A stretch of DNA of 64,000 nt, taken from positions 8,066 to 72,065 of the forward strand of contig CAYYTK010000024.1 of the NCBI GenBank assembly GCA_964474695.1, given 5' to 3'. The notes below the pieces were generated by a model. The model ran no database searches. It saw only the letters and a list, made by a program, of their open reading frames with translations, and was not told the DNA's origin. The translations under genes and the position numbers were made by a program. This stretch comes from DAOUBP01 sp964474695 (GTDB taxonomy: Bacteria; Chloroflexota; Anaerolineae; CG2-30-64-16). Positions 35,106-43,701 of the stretch are shown here, one piece after another (position 1 is the stretch's first letter; every line of letters begins with the position of its first letter).

Positions 35106-35212
35106 ACGTGGCGAGCGGGTGTCCGTACGCGGCCAAGAACTAGCGGAGGAATGGGGCATGTTATACTATGCGTACAGGCGCGCTGTCAATCATGCTGGAT
35201 AGGACGGAGATT

Positions 35213-35671
35213 ATGCGGCGATCAATCCTCGACCCCGCAATAATGGCGGGAGCAATGATGGTTCTGCTCCTGGCAGCGCTGTTGAATTGGCTCCTCCCAA
35301 CTTTGGGCGTGCTTGATGCGTTGACCGGCAATGGATTAGGCCGGCTTCCAGCTGAATTCTTCCTCATGGTGATCCCGATGCTCCTGGGCTGGACCATCCA
35401 TTGGCGCATCCATGAGCTGAAACTTCCGGCGTGGTACGGCCTGCTCGCCCTTGCACCGATCATCGTTGCATTCGGCATTGCGCTTCTGGATGTGCAAGCC
35501 CAAGAGGCCGCCTTGGAGGGCTGTTTCACGGCCTGGTGTGATCAGCAGCCGATGGTAGTCGAGATGAACTGGGTGCTCATCTTCCTGCAACACTCTCTGA
35601 ATGGGCCAGCAGTGGCTGCTATCGGTGGGCTCTATTGGGCTGTAGGGCGCAGGCGCCAGTCAGCGCTCTGA
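35213..35671 (+). CDS. multi-pass membrane protein
   Basis: 152 residues from the ATG at 35213 (GGACGGAG upstream); an ATG at 35168 in frame is less well supported. Four hydrophobic helices with short loops, including a conserved-looking MNWVLIFLQHSLNGPAVA end. No family recognised. Confidence 0.6.
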   Translation: MRRSILDPAIMAGAMMVLLLAALLNWLLPTLGVLDALTGNGLGRLPAEFFLMVIPMLLGWTIHWRIHELKLPAWYGLLALAPIIVAFGIALLDVQAQEAALEGCFTAWCDQQPMVVEMNWVLIFLQHSLNGPAVAAIGGLYWAVGRRRQSAL

Positions 35672-35688
35672 GGCACAGCGAGTTGAGT

Positions 35689-36360
35689 ATGTTCAGGAAT
35701 GCAAGGATGAAAAGAAGCCGATACTCCTGCTGGCGACTGACGCGCAGTTTGCTGGGGTTGCTGATAGGCCTCCAAGTCGCAACGGCGTGCTTGAGCCCGT
35801 TGAGATCGCCCCTAGACTCCACGGCCACGGAAACGCCCATTAATCGGATTGAGCGGGGAATGCTGGATGCGACTGATCTACCGTTCGGATGGCGGCGCGA
35901 ATCAACTGGCGTGCCTCAGGACCTGACGGGCGGAATAATCGCCCGATACAGAGACTATCGCGGCCCGGCAAATACACCGATCTTCGTCAGAGCCGGCCAG
36001 TCGATCGCCCTGTATGCAAGTGAAACTGAGAGCGATGCCGCCTATCGCGCGACCGCAAGAAAAGTGATTCCGGTAGGGCATGAAGATCAGTGGCCGCGTC
36101 CACCGGAACTGGATTTCACAATGCAAGCGGATGCGATCACTGTCGGCTGCAACGCCGCGGGTGTCTTCGATGGAATCCCAGCCCATAGTTGCAGCATCGT
36201 CGCCCGGTATGGAAAGTTAGCAACAACCATTGATGGTCAAGTCTTCGACGATCATTGGCTGACGATGGCACAGTTCCGGAATCTGTTGGAACGCGTTGAC
36301 GCCAAGATGGCGGCAATCCGGGAACCGCAAGGAAGTGGCGTTCCGGCACCGACGCCATAG
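35689..36360 (+). CDS. probable lipoprotein or secreted protein
   Basis: 223 residues from the ATG at 35689; an ATG at 35707 is an alternative. A hydrophobic signal ends in LQVATAC, a weak lipobox. The mature part is soluble (LPFGWRRESTGVPQDL..., AHSCSIVARYGKL) and ends in a Pro-rich tail. Function unknown. Confidence 0.6.
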   Translation: MFRNARMKRSRYSCWRLTRSLLGLLIGLQVATACLSPLRSPLDSTATETPINRIERGMLDATDLPFGWRRESTGVPQDLTGGIIARYRDYRGPANTPIFVRAGQSIALYASETESDAAYRATARKVIPVGHEDQWPRPPELDFTMQADAITVGCNAAGVFDGIPAHSCSIVARYGKLATTIDGQVFDDHWLTMAQFRNLLERVDAKMAAIREPQGSGVPAPTP

Positions 36361-36523
36361 GGAAAGATGCTGGCCGTCCACGAATGCTGCCCGAATCGCC
36401 GGTCGCAAGCATTGTGTATCCGTGCGAGATTCATGGCCGGCCCCACATCACCACCCTGGGGGCCCGCGCCACGCTGCGTTACCCCGGCGGCTCAGTGACA
36501 TCCTTGGGCTGCTGGGCCTGATT

Positions 36524-37315
36524 TCACCGGCCCGCCGCCTGGTAGAATTGGATTCCCTGGCTTTCCATAATGCGACGGTGCCGATCGTCGGGCGAGACGA
36601 CAACCCACTCCCCTTGCACGTACTCCTGGTACATGCGGATCTGGCGGATGAGCTCCCCGGCGCTGGGCAGCGTGGCTTTGACCTCGAAGTAGACCGGCAT
36701 GACTTGCCAGTGGTCGCTCACGACGGCCCGCAGCGTGCGCGGATCGGCTGCGCGGCGGTAGACCTCCAGGCCGGTACGACTATCCGCATAGGTGTAGCCG
36801 GCCAGGGCCAGCCGGGGCTGGCGCACTGCGACATACAGGTCCACGAAGCCGACCAGGAACTTGCTGTCCGTCTGCAGCGGCAGCTCCCACACCACCTTGT
36901 CCACCGCGAACAAGGGCCGCGGCGGCAGCGTCAGCCCCGCATAGCGGCGGCGATACTCGGCCGCCTGCTGCTGGCTGGCGCTGATCAGATCCGGGATGCT
37001 CCGTTCAATGGCGGCCCGCTGCACCGCGTCGGCGGCATGGATCGTGCTGAGGCCGATCTTTTCCGCCAACGCGGCGCGCGCCGCCCACTCGGTGAGCACC
37101 AGCGCCGCCGACGTCTGGTTGACGACCGCCTGCGCCTCCTGCTCCACCAGCTGGCGCTCCTCGGCCGGCCAGGCCGAGTCCCAAAAGAGCTCGATGATCA
37201 CCTGCTCGATATGCTCCGTTAACCAGGTCAACACGTCATCGTGCGATGCTGTCTTGAGGTCATCATCCAGAAAACCAAAGTGTTGTTGCAGGGTTTGCCC
37301 GCGGGGTCGTGCCAT
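36524..37315 (-). CDS. PD-(D/E)XK-type protein
   Basis: 263 residues from the ATG at 37315 (GGAG upstream). A helical N-terminus precedes a nuclease-like core: FVDLYVAV with D159, then VYFEVKATLP with E211-V-K213, and the following helix ELIRQIRMYQEYV carrying Q225 and Y229. This is the order of a restriction-endonuclease-like fold. A decayed copy of its 3' end lies at 33572-33650, so the gene has been duplicated or moved. It is the last gene of the long minus-strand operon. Confidence 0.75.
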   Translation of the reverse strand: MARPRGQTLQQHFGFLDDDLKTASHDDVLTWLTEHIEQVIIELFWDSAWPAEERQLVEQEAQAVVNQTSAALVLTEWAARAALAEKIGLSTIHAADAVQRAAIERSIPDLISASQQQAAEYRRRYAGLTLPPRPLFAVDKVVWELPLQTDSKFLVGFVDLYVAVRQPRLALAGYTYADSRTGLEVYRRAADPRTLRAVVSDHWQVMPVYFEVKATLPSAGELIRQIRMYQEYVQGEWVVVSPDDRHRRIMESQGIQFYQAAGR

Positions 37316-37347
37316 GTGTTCACTCCAGTTTGATATCCAACGTTCAC

Positions 37348-37788
37348 TCAGACGTGCGCCGGCAGATAGCGCAAGAAAGCCAGCGCCAGCGCCGCAATCG
37401 CCGCGCCGAGATAGAGACCGACCACGCCGGGCAGGGGCGTCGCATGTCCGGCGCGCTGCCGGGCGTACAGAAACAGCAGCCCCTGGACGATCACCCCAGC
37501 CAGTAGGGCCGCTGGCGCACAGGCAGCCAACCCGACCGCAAGTTTTCCGTCCGCCGGCCCCATGCCCCCGCCCCACCGCCAGGCGACCACCACGCCGATG
37601 AACACGGCGCAGGTCAACAGCAGATTGCCTGTCAGCAGCGCGACCGGCCAGGCTGCGACGAACAGCGGCACGGTCAGCCAGTTAGACACGCGCCGTGTCC
37701 GGTAGTCCTGCAGCGCGCACGGCAGCAGCCAGAGCGTCAACACGACGGACCGCAGGAGCGGATCGCGCAGAAAGTCGAGCAAATTCAC
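37348..37788 (-). CDS. cpaA: A24 prepilin peptidase (TadV/CpaA-like)
   Basis: 146 residues with several hydrophobic helices. The two catalytic aspartates are D28 in LQDYRTRRVSNW and D80 in GGGMGPADGKLA, where the second replaces the usual GxGDxK with GPADGK. It lacks the N-terminal methylase domain, as in Tad-type peptidases. It should process the Flp, TadE and TadG-like proteins encoded in the other operon. It overlaps the next upstream gene by four bases. Confidence 0.85.
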   Translation of the reverse strand: MNLLDFLRDPLLRSVVLTLWLLPCALQDYRTRRVSNWLTVPLFVAAWPVALLTGNLLLTCAVFIGVVVAWRWGGGMGPADGKLAVGLAACAPAALLAGVIVQGLLFLYARQRAGHATPLPGVVGLYLGAAIAALALAFLRYLPAHV

Positions 37789-38018
37789 GGCCGGTTCCTC
37801 CCGGACTTACCGGCTGCCGGCGCGGCGGAGCGTTTCCGGTAAGCTGCCAGCAGCGCGCGCACGCGCGCCTGCCGGGCTGCGGCGGGTGAATGCCGCAGCC
37901 AGAGACGCTCAACGACCGCGCCGAGCAGTTCAAACCCCGTCAGGGCCAGCAGCAGCGCACCACTCCCGGCCAGGGCCGCGGTCGAAGCTATCAGCAGACG
38001 AAGATCATACACCGGCAT
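37785..38018 (-). CDS. small membrane protein
   Basis: 77 residues. One or two hydrophobic segments (about residues 8-36) and a basic tail (RARVRALLAAYRKRSAA). It ends in ATGA overlap with the prepilin peptidase gene, so the two are translated together. No family recognised. Confidence 0.6.
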   Translation of the reverse strand: MPVYDLRLLIASTAALAGSGALLLALTGFELLGAVVERLWLRHSPAAARQARVRALLAAYRKRSAAPAAGKSGRNRP

Positions 38019-39011
38019 TCAACCCGCCCAGCGGATCGGCCGGCAGCGCCAGCGGCCGGCGCCCGGCGCACCTGGCGGTTGGGCCGCATGCAAGACGCGC
38101 AGCATGCGGCCCGAGATCAGCCGGAAGGGTTCAGCCGTGCGCACGCAGAACGGCTCCGGGTCGGTCGGCAGCCGTGCCAGCAGATCGCGCTCGCAGCGGA
38201 TGCGCCCAGCCTGAGCGGTGGTCTCCCAGTAGTCCCCGTCAGGCAGCGCACCTCGCTGCAAGCAAAGCCCCGGTTCCTCCTCGTAGATCGTCTCGCCGGC
38301 CGGTGCAGACGGGTGGCAGGCCACGATCGTGGGCCGGCCGCACGCGGGGCAGCGGGTGCGGACGTGCAGGGGTGTCTCCGGCTCAGCCAGCGCCACCACA
38401 CCCTGCGGCAGCACCTGCCAGGCAGGCGCGGAGACCGCGTCCGGCAGACGCACAGGACGCACCGGGGGTGCGGCCCAGCCGCGCCAGCGTTGATATACCT
38501 CGTCGGCGATCACCAGCTCGTGGTTGGCCGTCGCCACCGGCGGGCGCCAGGGTGCGTCCGGGGCGAGCGCCAGGTCGGCCACCTGGCGCAGCGCAACCGA
38601 CCCACATTGGGTGCAGAGACCGTCGCGCCGAGGCTCCGGCCGGTAGTACGCGGTGAGCGGCGGCGCCAGATCGAGCCGCTCTTCGACCACCAACTGCACC
38701 ACCGGCTCCTGGGCCAGCTCGGCGTACTCGTAGGCCGGCCACCGGCGCACCCGGCGCAGCAGCGGCCGGGGCGGCTGCCGGGCGCCGGTCAGGCGGCCGA
38801 GCAGCGACGGCTGAACCTGCCGGCCGGCGGCATGCGCCAGCAGCTCGGCCAGCGGCGCGTCCGCGGCGTCGAACACCAGGACCGCGGCCCAGCAGTCCGC
38901 CAGGGCGCGGTCCGCCAGGAACGGGGCCAGCCGATCAGACAGCGCGCGCGGGAGCTGCCGCCGCGCCTGGGGCCAAGAGGCGTTCAACGCAACCGCGACC
39001 TGGGTGCGCAT
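38019..39011 (-). CDS. soluble protein with two CxxC pairs
   Basis: 330 residues from the ATG at 39011. Two probable zinc knuckles are present: LCTQCGSVALRQ near residue 130 and RCPACGRPTIVACHP near residue 230. The rest is Arg/Leu/Pro-rich with no known motif and no membrane segment. The start lies next to the stop of the upstream gene. It could be an adaptor on the cytoplasmic side of the pilus or secretion machine, which is inference from context. Confidence 0.65.
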   Translation of the reverse strand: MRTQVAVALNASWPQARRQLPRALSDRLAPFLADRALADCWAAVLVFDAADAPLAELLAHAAGRQVQPSLLGRLTGARQPPRPLLRRVRRWPAYEYAELAQEPVVQLVVEERLDLAPPLTAYYRPEPRRDGLCTQCGSVALRQVADLALAPDAPWRPPVATANHELVIADEVYQRWRGWAAPPVRPVRLPDAVSAPAWQVLPQGVVALAEPETPLHVRTRCPACGRPTIVACHPSAPAGETIYEEEPGLCLQRGALPDGDYWETTAQAGRIRCERDLLARLPTDPEPFCVRTAEPFRLISGRMLRVLHAAQPPGAPGAGRWRCRPIRWAG

Positions 39012-39012
39012 C

Positions 39013-39699
39013 TCAGCTCTTGTCCTCGGCCACCTGCTGCTGTACCAGGCCGTCCAGCAGCGCCGTGAGCAGGTCGCGGATCGCCAGCAGGCGTTCAACC
39101 GTCACTGGCTCTTCCTCCTCATTGAATGCGACTGCGCCTCTGTCAGCGATGGCGCGTTGCAGCAGCCCGGCGGTCAGTGGGCCGATGTAGAGGCTGCTGG
39201 ATGGCCGGCAGGCCGCAGTCAGGCGCGCCAGCACCGCGGGCTCACCGAGCAGGGCGGCAGCCGCCGCGGCATCGCTGGTGCGGACGCTGTAGATGCTGTC
39301 TAGCTCAGGCAAACCCAAAGTCACCACCGGCGGCCGGCGGGCCGCCAGGACCCAGCTGCGCCTGGCGACTGCTTTGGGCAGCAGTTCCAACTCAAACGGC
39401 CGGAGCGGACGATACTCCCCATAGGCATTCAGGTGCTGATAGGACACGATGGCTGTGCCGGGGCCGTCCAGACTGTAAGACACCGTGAAGGTGAGGGGCC
39501 AACCGCCCGCCGGCAGCTTGACGACCTGACCGAACCCGGCCACCTGCCGCCGGAACGTGCCCTGCGCCTGCTGCGCGAAGGCCTGCAGCGCCGCGCGGGT
39601 CGGGCCGGGTCGCCCCCGGTTGGCGGCCATCAGCAGCGCCGCGACCACTGCGAAGATCAGCAGCGCACCCAAGATGACGGATAGTGGCATGGTTTTCAC
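39013..39699 (-). CDS. membrane-anchored protein, DUF3137-like context
   Basis: 228 residues (an ATG at 39690 is also possible). One N-terminal helix (about residues 6-26), then a cytoplasmic or external domain with strands LTFTVSYSLDGPGTAIVSY and VTLGLPELDSIYSVRTS. It shares layout with the protein at 40763-41407 (helix, basic helix, then strand-rich domain with a final IGPLTAGLL-type strand), so the two may be distant paralogues. Function unknown. Confidence 0.65.
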   Translation of the reverse strand: MKTMPLSVILGALLIFAVVAALLMAANRGRPGPTRAALQAFAQQAQGTFRRQVAGFGQVVKLPAGGWPLTFTVSYSLDGPGTAIVSYQHLNAYGEYRPLRPFELELLPKAVARRSWVLAARRPPVVTLGLPELDSIYSVRTSDAAAAAALLGEPAVLARLTAACRPSSSLYIGPLTAGLLQRAIADRGAVAFNEEEEPVTVERLLAIRDLLTALLDGLVQQQVAEDKS

Positions 39700-39773
39700 G
39701 TCTGATTCTGCTCCGTAATGCTCCGGCCAGGCAACTGCAGATCGGTGTCGAGAGCGTTCACCCGGCGCCGCGC

Positions 39774-40214
39774 CTACGGCTGGGCCAGCATTTGTTCGAT
39801 CACCATACTATCTCGGCCGCTTCCAGGGATGCGGTGCGAGAGCCGGGGGTGCTGGAGCGCCACCACCCGGTAACGGCCCCCGGCGGTGAACTCGCTCCCC
39901 TCGTGCACCACCAACATCTCGGCCTGCGGCGCCTGGCCGTCCCAGACGCTGATCCGGGCCAGCAGGCCAGTGCGGGCTTGTCCGGTCACAGCAGTGTAGC
40001 GGCCCCGGTAGATCATCTCCAGGCCCACCTCCCAACCGTCGTCCAGGCGCAGCACCGTACCCGCCGTAATGTGATGCGTACGCACGGCAGGCGCCGCCGG
40101 TTCTCGCGCGGGCAGGATGTGCTGCCCATTGTCGTCCGCGCTGCGGCAGCCAGCCAACAAACAGACGCACAGCGCGGCGAATCCAAGCCGTAAATCAGTG
40201 GCGTTGCCGATCAT
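39774..40214 (-). CDS. lipoprotein
   Basis: 146 residues from the ATG at 40214, overlapping the stop of the upstream gene (ATGA). The signal ends in a clear lipobox LLAGC. The mature protein is beta-rich (AGTVLRLDDGWEVGLEMIYRG) and has no known domain. Probably anchored at the outer face of the cytoplasmic membrane as part of the surface machine. Confidence 0.7.
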   Translation of the reverse strand: MIGNATDLRLGFAALCVCLLAGCRSADDNGQHILPAREPAAPAVRTHHITAGTVLRLDDGWEVGLEMIYRGRYTAVTGQARTGLLARISVWDGQAPQAEMLVVHEGSEFTAGGRYRVVALQHPRLSHRIPGSGRDSMVIEQMLAQP

Positions 40215-40759
40215 GTCGGCGAACCTCCCCTTGCCAGGCGATCTGCGATGAAGCGTCTGGCGCGCACCCAATCGGCCGCCGAGGCCAGGCTCAAGTCCAG
40301 CGTCAGATCGGCGTCCGTCAACCCCCAACGCTTGCTCAGCCGCTCAAGCGCCGCGTATTGGGTTGCGTCGTGCATGGTCAACAGCAGCCACTGCGGGCTG
40401 AGCCATCTGGTCAGGCGCCCGGTTTGGTCCGCCGGCGACACCTCAGCCACTGCCCGGATCTCGGCGTAGGGGATCGTCACCCGGCGCCGCACGTCCACCA
40501 GCCGATCGGGGTACAGCAACAGGATCGGCCGCGTGGCGACATAGACCGTTGTCCCCAACCCGACCAGCCCCAGCAGGAGCACCAGGAGGCCGCCGAGGAA
40601 CACCCGGCCCGCTGACCACCGCGCGGGCGGCGGCAACATCAGCATCAGGGCCCCGACCACCACGAACGCCAGCGAGCCCAACGCCAGCAGCGCATGTTTG
40701 TCTGCTGCGCCCCGGATGATCAGCGCGATCGGAGCGGCATCTGCGTCAACTTCAGCCAT
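40211..40759 (-). CDS. two-helix membrane protein with PH-like tail
   Basis: 182 residues. Two adjacent transmembrane helices (about residues 24-75) precede a strand-rich tail (LLYPDRLVDVRRRVTIPYAEIRAVAEV) typical of bacterial PH-domain membrane proteins, then a C-terminal helix. It is followed by the lipoprotein gene with four-base overlap. Confidence 0.65.
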   Translation of the reverse strand: MAEVDADAAPIALIIRGAADKHALLALGSLAFVVVGALMLMLPPPARWSAGRVFLGGLLVLLLGLVGLGTTVYVATRPILLLYPDRLVDVRRRVTIPYAEIRAVAEVSPADQTGRLTRWLSPQWLLLTMHDATQYAALERLSKRWGLTDADLTLDLSLASAADWVRARRFIADRLARGGSPT

Positions 40760-40762
40760 GCA

Positions 40763-41407
40763 TCACCTCGCGACAGTCTCCGGCAGCGCACGGTAGACGC
40801 CCACACCGGCCGCCAGGATGGCCGCAAGGGCCGCCGGCGTCAGTCGCGTCCGCCAGGGTTCGTAGTAGATCAGCAGCCCACCCTGCAAGGCAGCCGCGGG
40901 CCAGCGGCCCTGACCGGCCAGCAGTGCGCACTGCCCCAGCACCGCCCGGCCCGGGCTGCCGGTCAGGACGTAGGCATCCAGCTCCGGGAAGTCCACCAGC
41001 AGATCGGCTGCGTCGTTGTTTGGCTTGAGGTTATTGAGCGAACCCCGGGGGCGGAGGTAGAACTCCGGCCCCGCCAGGTCGGCCGCAAAGAGCGCCACGA
41101 TGTAGGGTGTGAAACCGCTGCTGACGAAGCTCCCGTAATCGTAGGCCAGCACGCGCAAGGGGATGCCCTGGTAACTGCCCGCCAGCAGCCCATCCGCGCG
41201 CGAGGCCGCCACCGGCGTGAACAGCTCGAACCCGGCCAGCTGACGGCGCAGCGCCACATCGTCGGCGGCCACCCAGGTCAGGCCCAGCTCCGCGGCCAGC
41301 GCGCGTAACCGGGCCTGACGTTGGCCGCGCCATACCCTCAGGCCGGCCAACAGGCCAAACGCCAGCAGCGCAGTCAGGATGGCAACGGGCCAGGCCTCCC
41401 TGGGCAC
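40763..41407 (-). CDS. DUF3137-like membrane-anchored protein
   Basis: 214 residues from a GTG at 41407, one base after the stop of the upstream gene. One transmembrane helix, a basic helix (RQARLRALAAELGLTW), then FELFTPVAASRADGLLAGSYQGIPLRVLAYDYG, which matches the layout of DUF3137-type proteins (LF..G.....N.L.G.Y.G......DY). Family function unknown. Confidence 0.65.
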   Translation of the reverse strand: MPREAWPVAILTALLAFGLLAGLRVWRGQRQARLRALAAELGLTWVAADDVALRRQLAGFELFTPVAASRADGLLAGSYQGIPLRVLAYDYGSFVSSGFTPYIVALFAADLAGPEFYLRPRGSLNNLKPNNDAADLLVDFPELDAYVLTGSPGRAVLGQCALLAGQGRWPAAALQGGLLIYYEPWRTRLTPAALAAILAAGVGVYRALPETVAR

Positions 41408-41408
41408 C

Positions 41409-41720
41409 CTACACCTCAATGCTGCTGATGAGCGGGATCTGCACGTCCTGGCCCCGGTAGGCGCGCACACCGCAGACGACCAGGTAGAGCCAGCAGGCGG
41501 CCGACAGCAGCATGCCCAGGGAACTCAACGCCAGGATCAGCCCCAGTGCGGCGGAGATGATTGCCGCGGCGATGCCGGCCAGCAGCCCCTGTTTGGCATG
41601 GCGCTTGAGCGCCGGGTCATCCCCGGCCAGCAGCAGGGCTACCAACGAGCCGACCGGCGCCAGCGCATAGGCGACCAGCGCCCAGATGCGGTTCTCGGTT
41701 TGTACTTGGAATTGGTTCAC
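41409..41720 (-). CDS. DUF4870/Tic20-like membrane protein
   Basis: 103 residues with three or four hydrophobic helices. The pattern ENRIWALVAYALAPVGSLVALLL, DDPALKRHAKQG and the final RAYRGQDVQIPLIS is that of DUF4870/Tic20-like proteins. These are small membrane proteins of unknown role. Confidence 0.78.
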   Translation of the reverse strand: MNQFQVQTENRIWALVAYALAPVGSLVALLLAGDDPALKRHAKQGLLAGIAAAIISAALGLILALSSLGMLLSAACWLYLVVCGVRAYRGQDVQIPLISSIEV

Positions 41721-41730
41721 GCTTTTTCTC

Positions 41731-42564
41731 CTATAGACAGACGGCCACGGCCTGCAGCGACTGGATTCCGGACACGAGGAACTCCAACGTGAAGTGCCCG
41801 GTCGCGTCCGGGGCCAGCTCGCTCAGGTCGGTCCCGAACTCCCGCAGCCCAGGGGTGGGGTACACCAGCGACTCCGCGACGTCCAGCAGGTTGCCCTGGG
41901 CGTCGAAGCCGGCGGCCACCACCAGCGGCTCGGCGCAGCCCGCGGCCGGGGTGACCGTGCCGCGCGCTAGGTAGGCCGGCGCGCCGTCGAAGGCCGGTTT
42001 GAGCGCCGTCTGGCTGGTGAGCATTACCTGGGCCATACCGGCGGGATCGGCCGCATACGCTTGCTCCAGGGCCAGCCGGTGGCTGGCGTAGGCACCGTTC
42101 AGCCGCTCGACATCGCGCAGATACAGGTAGAACATGGTCCCGTCGGGCGGAATGGCGTAGGCGCTGCGCATCTGCTCGCCGGCGTTGGTCGCCGCGCGGT
42201 TGACCAGCGCCTGGCCGGCCGCGTCGAGCAGCTCCACGTCGATGACGACGTCGGCCCACTCCTGCGAGTGGTTGCGCACCAGGGCGGGGATGTGGACAAA
42301 GCCGTTGATCACGCGGCCCTGGCCGCCCACCAGCTCGAACTGGCCGCGCGTCTGGGTTGTTGGGGTCATACCATCATCTCCTGAAGGTTGATTCACTTGC
42401 GCCTCCGGCGCGCGCGTCGGGTCGACCGGCGCGCTTGCCGGCGCGTCGCCGACGACCGGGGTCAACGGCTCTACATCGATATGGCCTGAGCTGCCGCCCA
42501 GGCGCGGCAGGGTGCACCCGGCGCACAGCAGCGCCAGCAGCACCGCACAGATTGGTCGTAACAT
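41731..42564 (-). CDS. lipoprotein with FxLYD-like domain
   Basis: 277 residues. Lipobox LCAGC at about residues 13-17, then a Pro/Ala-rich spacer. The immunoglobulin-like stretch GQGRVINGFVHIPALVRNHSQEW and VVIDVELLDAAGQAL is the usual form of surface FxLYD-type domains. It lies directly downstream of the second CpaB-like gene. It could be a pilotin or periplasm-side scaffold of the machine. Confidence 0.72.
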   Translation of the reverse strand: MLRPICAVLLALLCAGCTLPRLGGSSGHIDVEPLTPVVGDAPASAPVDPTRAPEAQVNQPSGDDGMTPTTQTRGQFELVGGQGRVINGFVHIPALVRNHSQEWADVVIDVELLDAAGQALVNRAATNAGEQMRSAYAIPPDGTMFYLYLRDVERLNGAYASHRLALEQAYAADPAGMAQVMLTSQTALKPAFDGAPAYLARGTVTPAAGCAEPLVVAAGFDAQGNLLDVAESLVYPTPGLREFGTDLSELAPDATGHFTLEFLVSGIQSLQAVAVCL

Positions 42565-42634
42565 GCTTACCTTCCTTCATAACTGTTATGTCGATACGTT
42601 AGTGCTGCCACCAAAGCGTATTTCTGCTGCCGCA

Positions 42635-43540
42635 TCACCGGACCGGCAGACTGGTCAAGTCTCCGGCCAGGTCCACCAGCTCGGCCAGCACCCAACCGTA
42701 CTGGTCGCCGGCCACGCAGCAGACCTGCACCCAGCGGCCCGCGGCGTCCCGGCCAACCGGCGTCAACCGGCTGCCCGCCGGCAGCGTTGCCAGCACCAGG
42801 GTGTCCGTGCCCGGCCCGGCGCGCACATTCAGCCCCTGGGCTGGTCCCGGCTTCACCAACACAACGCCGGGGGTCGCCGTGGGCGCCGGCGTGGCCGTCG
42901 GCGCCAATGTCGGCGTCGGTGTCGCTGTCGCTGCCGACGCTGCTGCCGTAGGCGTCATCAACCGTTCCAGCGGCGCCAGGGTCAGCGCGGCGTCGGCCCG
43001 GCCTGAAGCCGTCAACAGCGCCGGGACCAGGTCTTGACTGCTCTCCAGCGCCACCACCAGTTTTCCACCCGCCTGCTCAATGATGGCTACCACCCGCAGG
43101 CTCGGCCCCACCAGGCGATTCGCCTGCCAGACATCCACGCGCTGGCCAGCTAGAAGCAGATCGCCGGGCACGTGCGTCTCGGCCACGGTCATGCCGAGCA
43201 CCACCGCCTGCGCGTCCGTGGTGTAGCGCAGCTCCGCGGCCGGGACCGCATACGCGCGCAAGAGCGGGACGCCGGGCAGAAGCTCCAGCCGGGCGAGCCG
43301 GCCCACAACCTCGGCCGGATCCGCGTAGGCCGGCTGAACCACTGCGCCGCGCGGCAGATAGGCGATCTCGATCATGTCGTCCGTGATGGTCGTGTAGGGC
43401 GGGATCGCCGTTCGCGCGACCACCACGGGGATCGGGTCGATCAGGGCGTGCAGCCGGCCCAGGGTAGTGCGCACCAGAGACAGCGCGGCCAGCAGCGCCA
43501 GCAGGCCGGCGACGCCCCGGTACAGGTTGCGTCTGAGCAT
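42635..43540 (-). CDS. CpaB-like SAF protein with C-terminal SH3b domain
   Basis: 301 residues. N-terminal membrane helix, then a SAF domain (IPPYTTITDDMIEIAYLPRGAV) and RcpC-like region (DLLLAGQRVDVWQ). A Thr/Pro/Ala linker (about residues 195-225) leads to an SH3b domain (GLNVRAGPGTDTLVLATLPAG ... WVQV). CpaB/RcpC proteins guide Tad pilus assembly. The SH3b addition suggests binding to cell wall or surface. A second CpaB is encoded at 52275-53276. Confidence 0.82.
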   Translation of the reverse strand: MLRRNLYRGVAGLLALLAALSLVRTTLGRLHALIDPIPVVVARTAIPPYTTITDDMIEIAYLPRGAVVQPAYADPAEVVGRLARLELLPGVPLLRAYAVPAAELRYTTDAQAVVLGMTVAETHVPGDLLLAGQRVDVWQANRLVGPSLRVVAIIEQAGGKLVVALESSQDLVPALLTASGRADAALTLAPLERLMTPTAAASAATATPTPTLAPTATPAPTATPGVVLVKPGPAQGLNVRAGPGTDTLVLATLPAGSRLTPVGRDAAGRWVQVCCVAGDQYGWVLAELVDLAGDLTSLPVR

Positions 43541-43579
43541 GTCACCTCAGGGCATACTGCATTGGCCACGGTGCGGGCC

Positions 43580-43693
43580 TCACGGCTGGTCGGGCAGCGC
43601 CAGCGGATCCGGCAGTCCCAGCGGCGATCCGGCGCGCACTTCCAGCTCGGCCTCGTAGACAACCGCGGGCGGTTCGTAGGTTGGTTTGTCCAT
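43580..43693 (-). CDS. 37-residue peptide, possible RiPP-like precursor
   Basis: The ATG at 43693 follows GAGGTGGG and lies eight bases after the stop of the surface-protein gene. The peptide starts MDKPTYEPPAVVYEAELEV and continues with RAGSPLGLPDPLALPDQP. The N-terminal part has the YxxPx[VL] pattern of lasso-peptide leader sequences recognised by RRE domains. The second half is unusually rich in Pro, Gly and Asp. No lasso cyclase or protease gene is visible in the window. It may instead be a processed surface or signalling peptide. Confidence 0.6.
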   Translation of the reverse strand: MDKPTYEPPAVVYEAELEVRAGSPLGLPDPLALPDQP

Positions 43694-43701
43694 CGCCCAC
43701 C

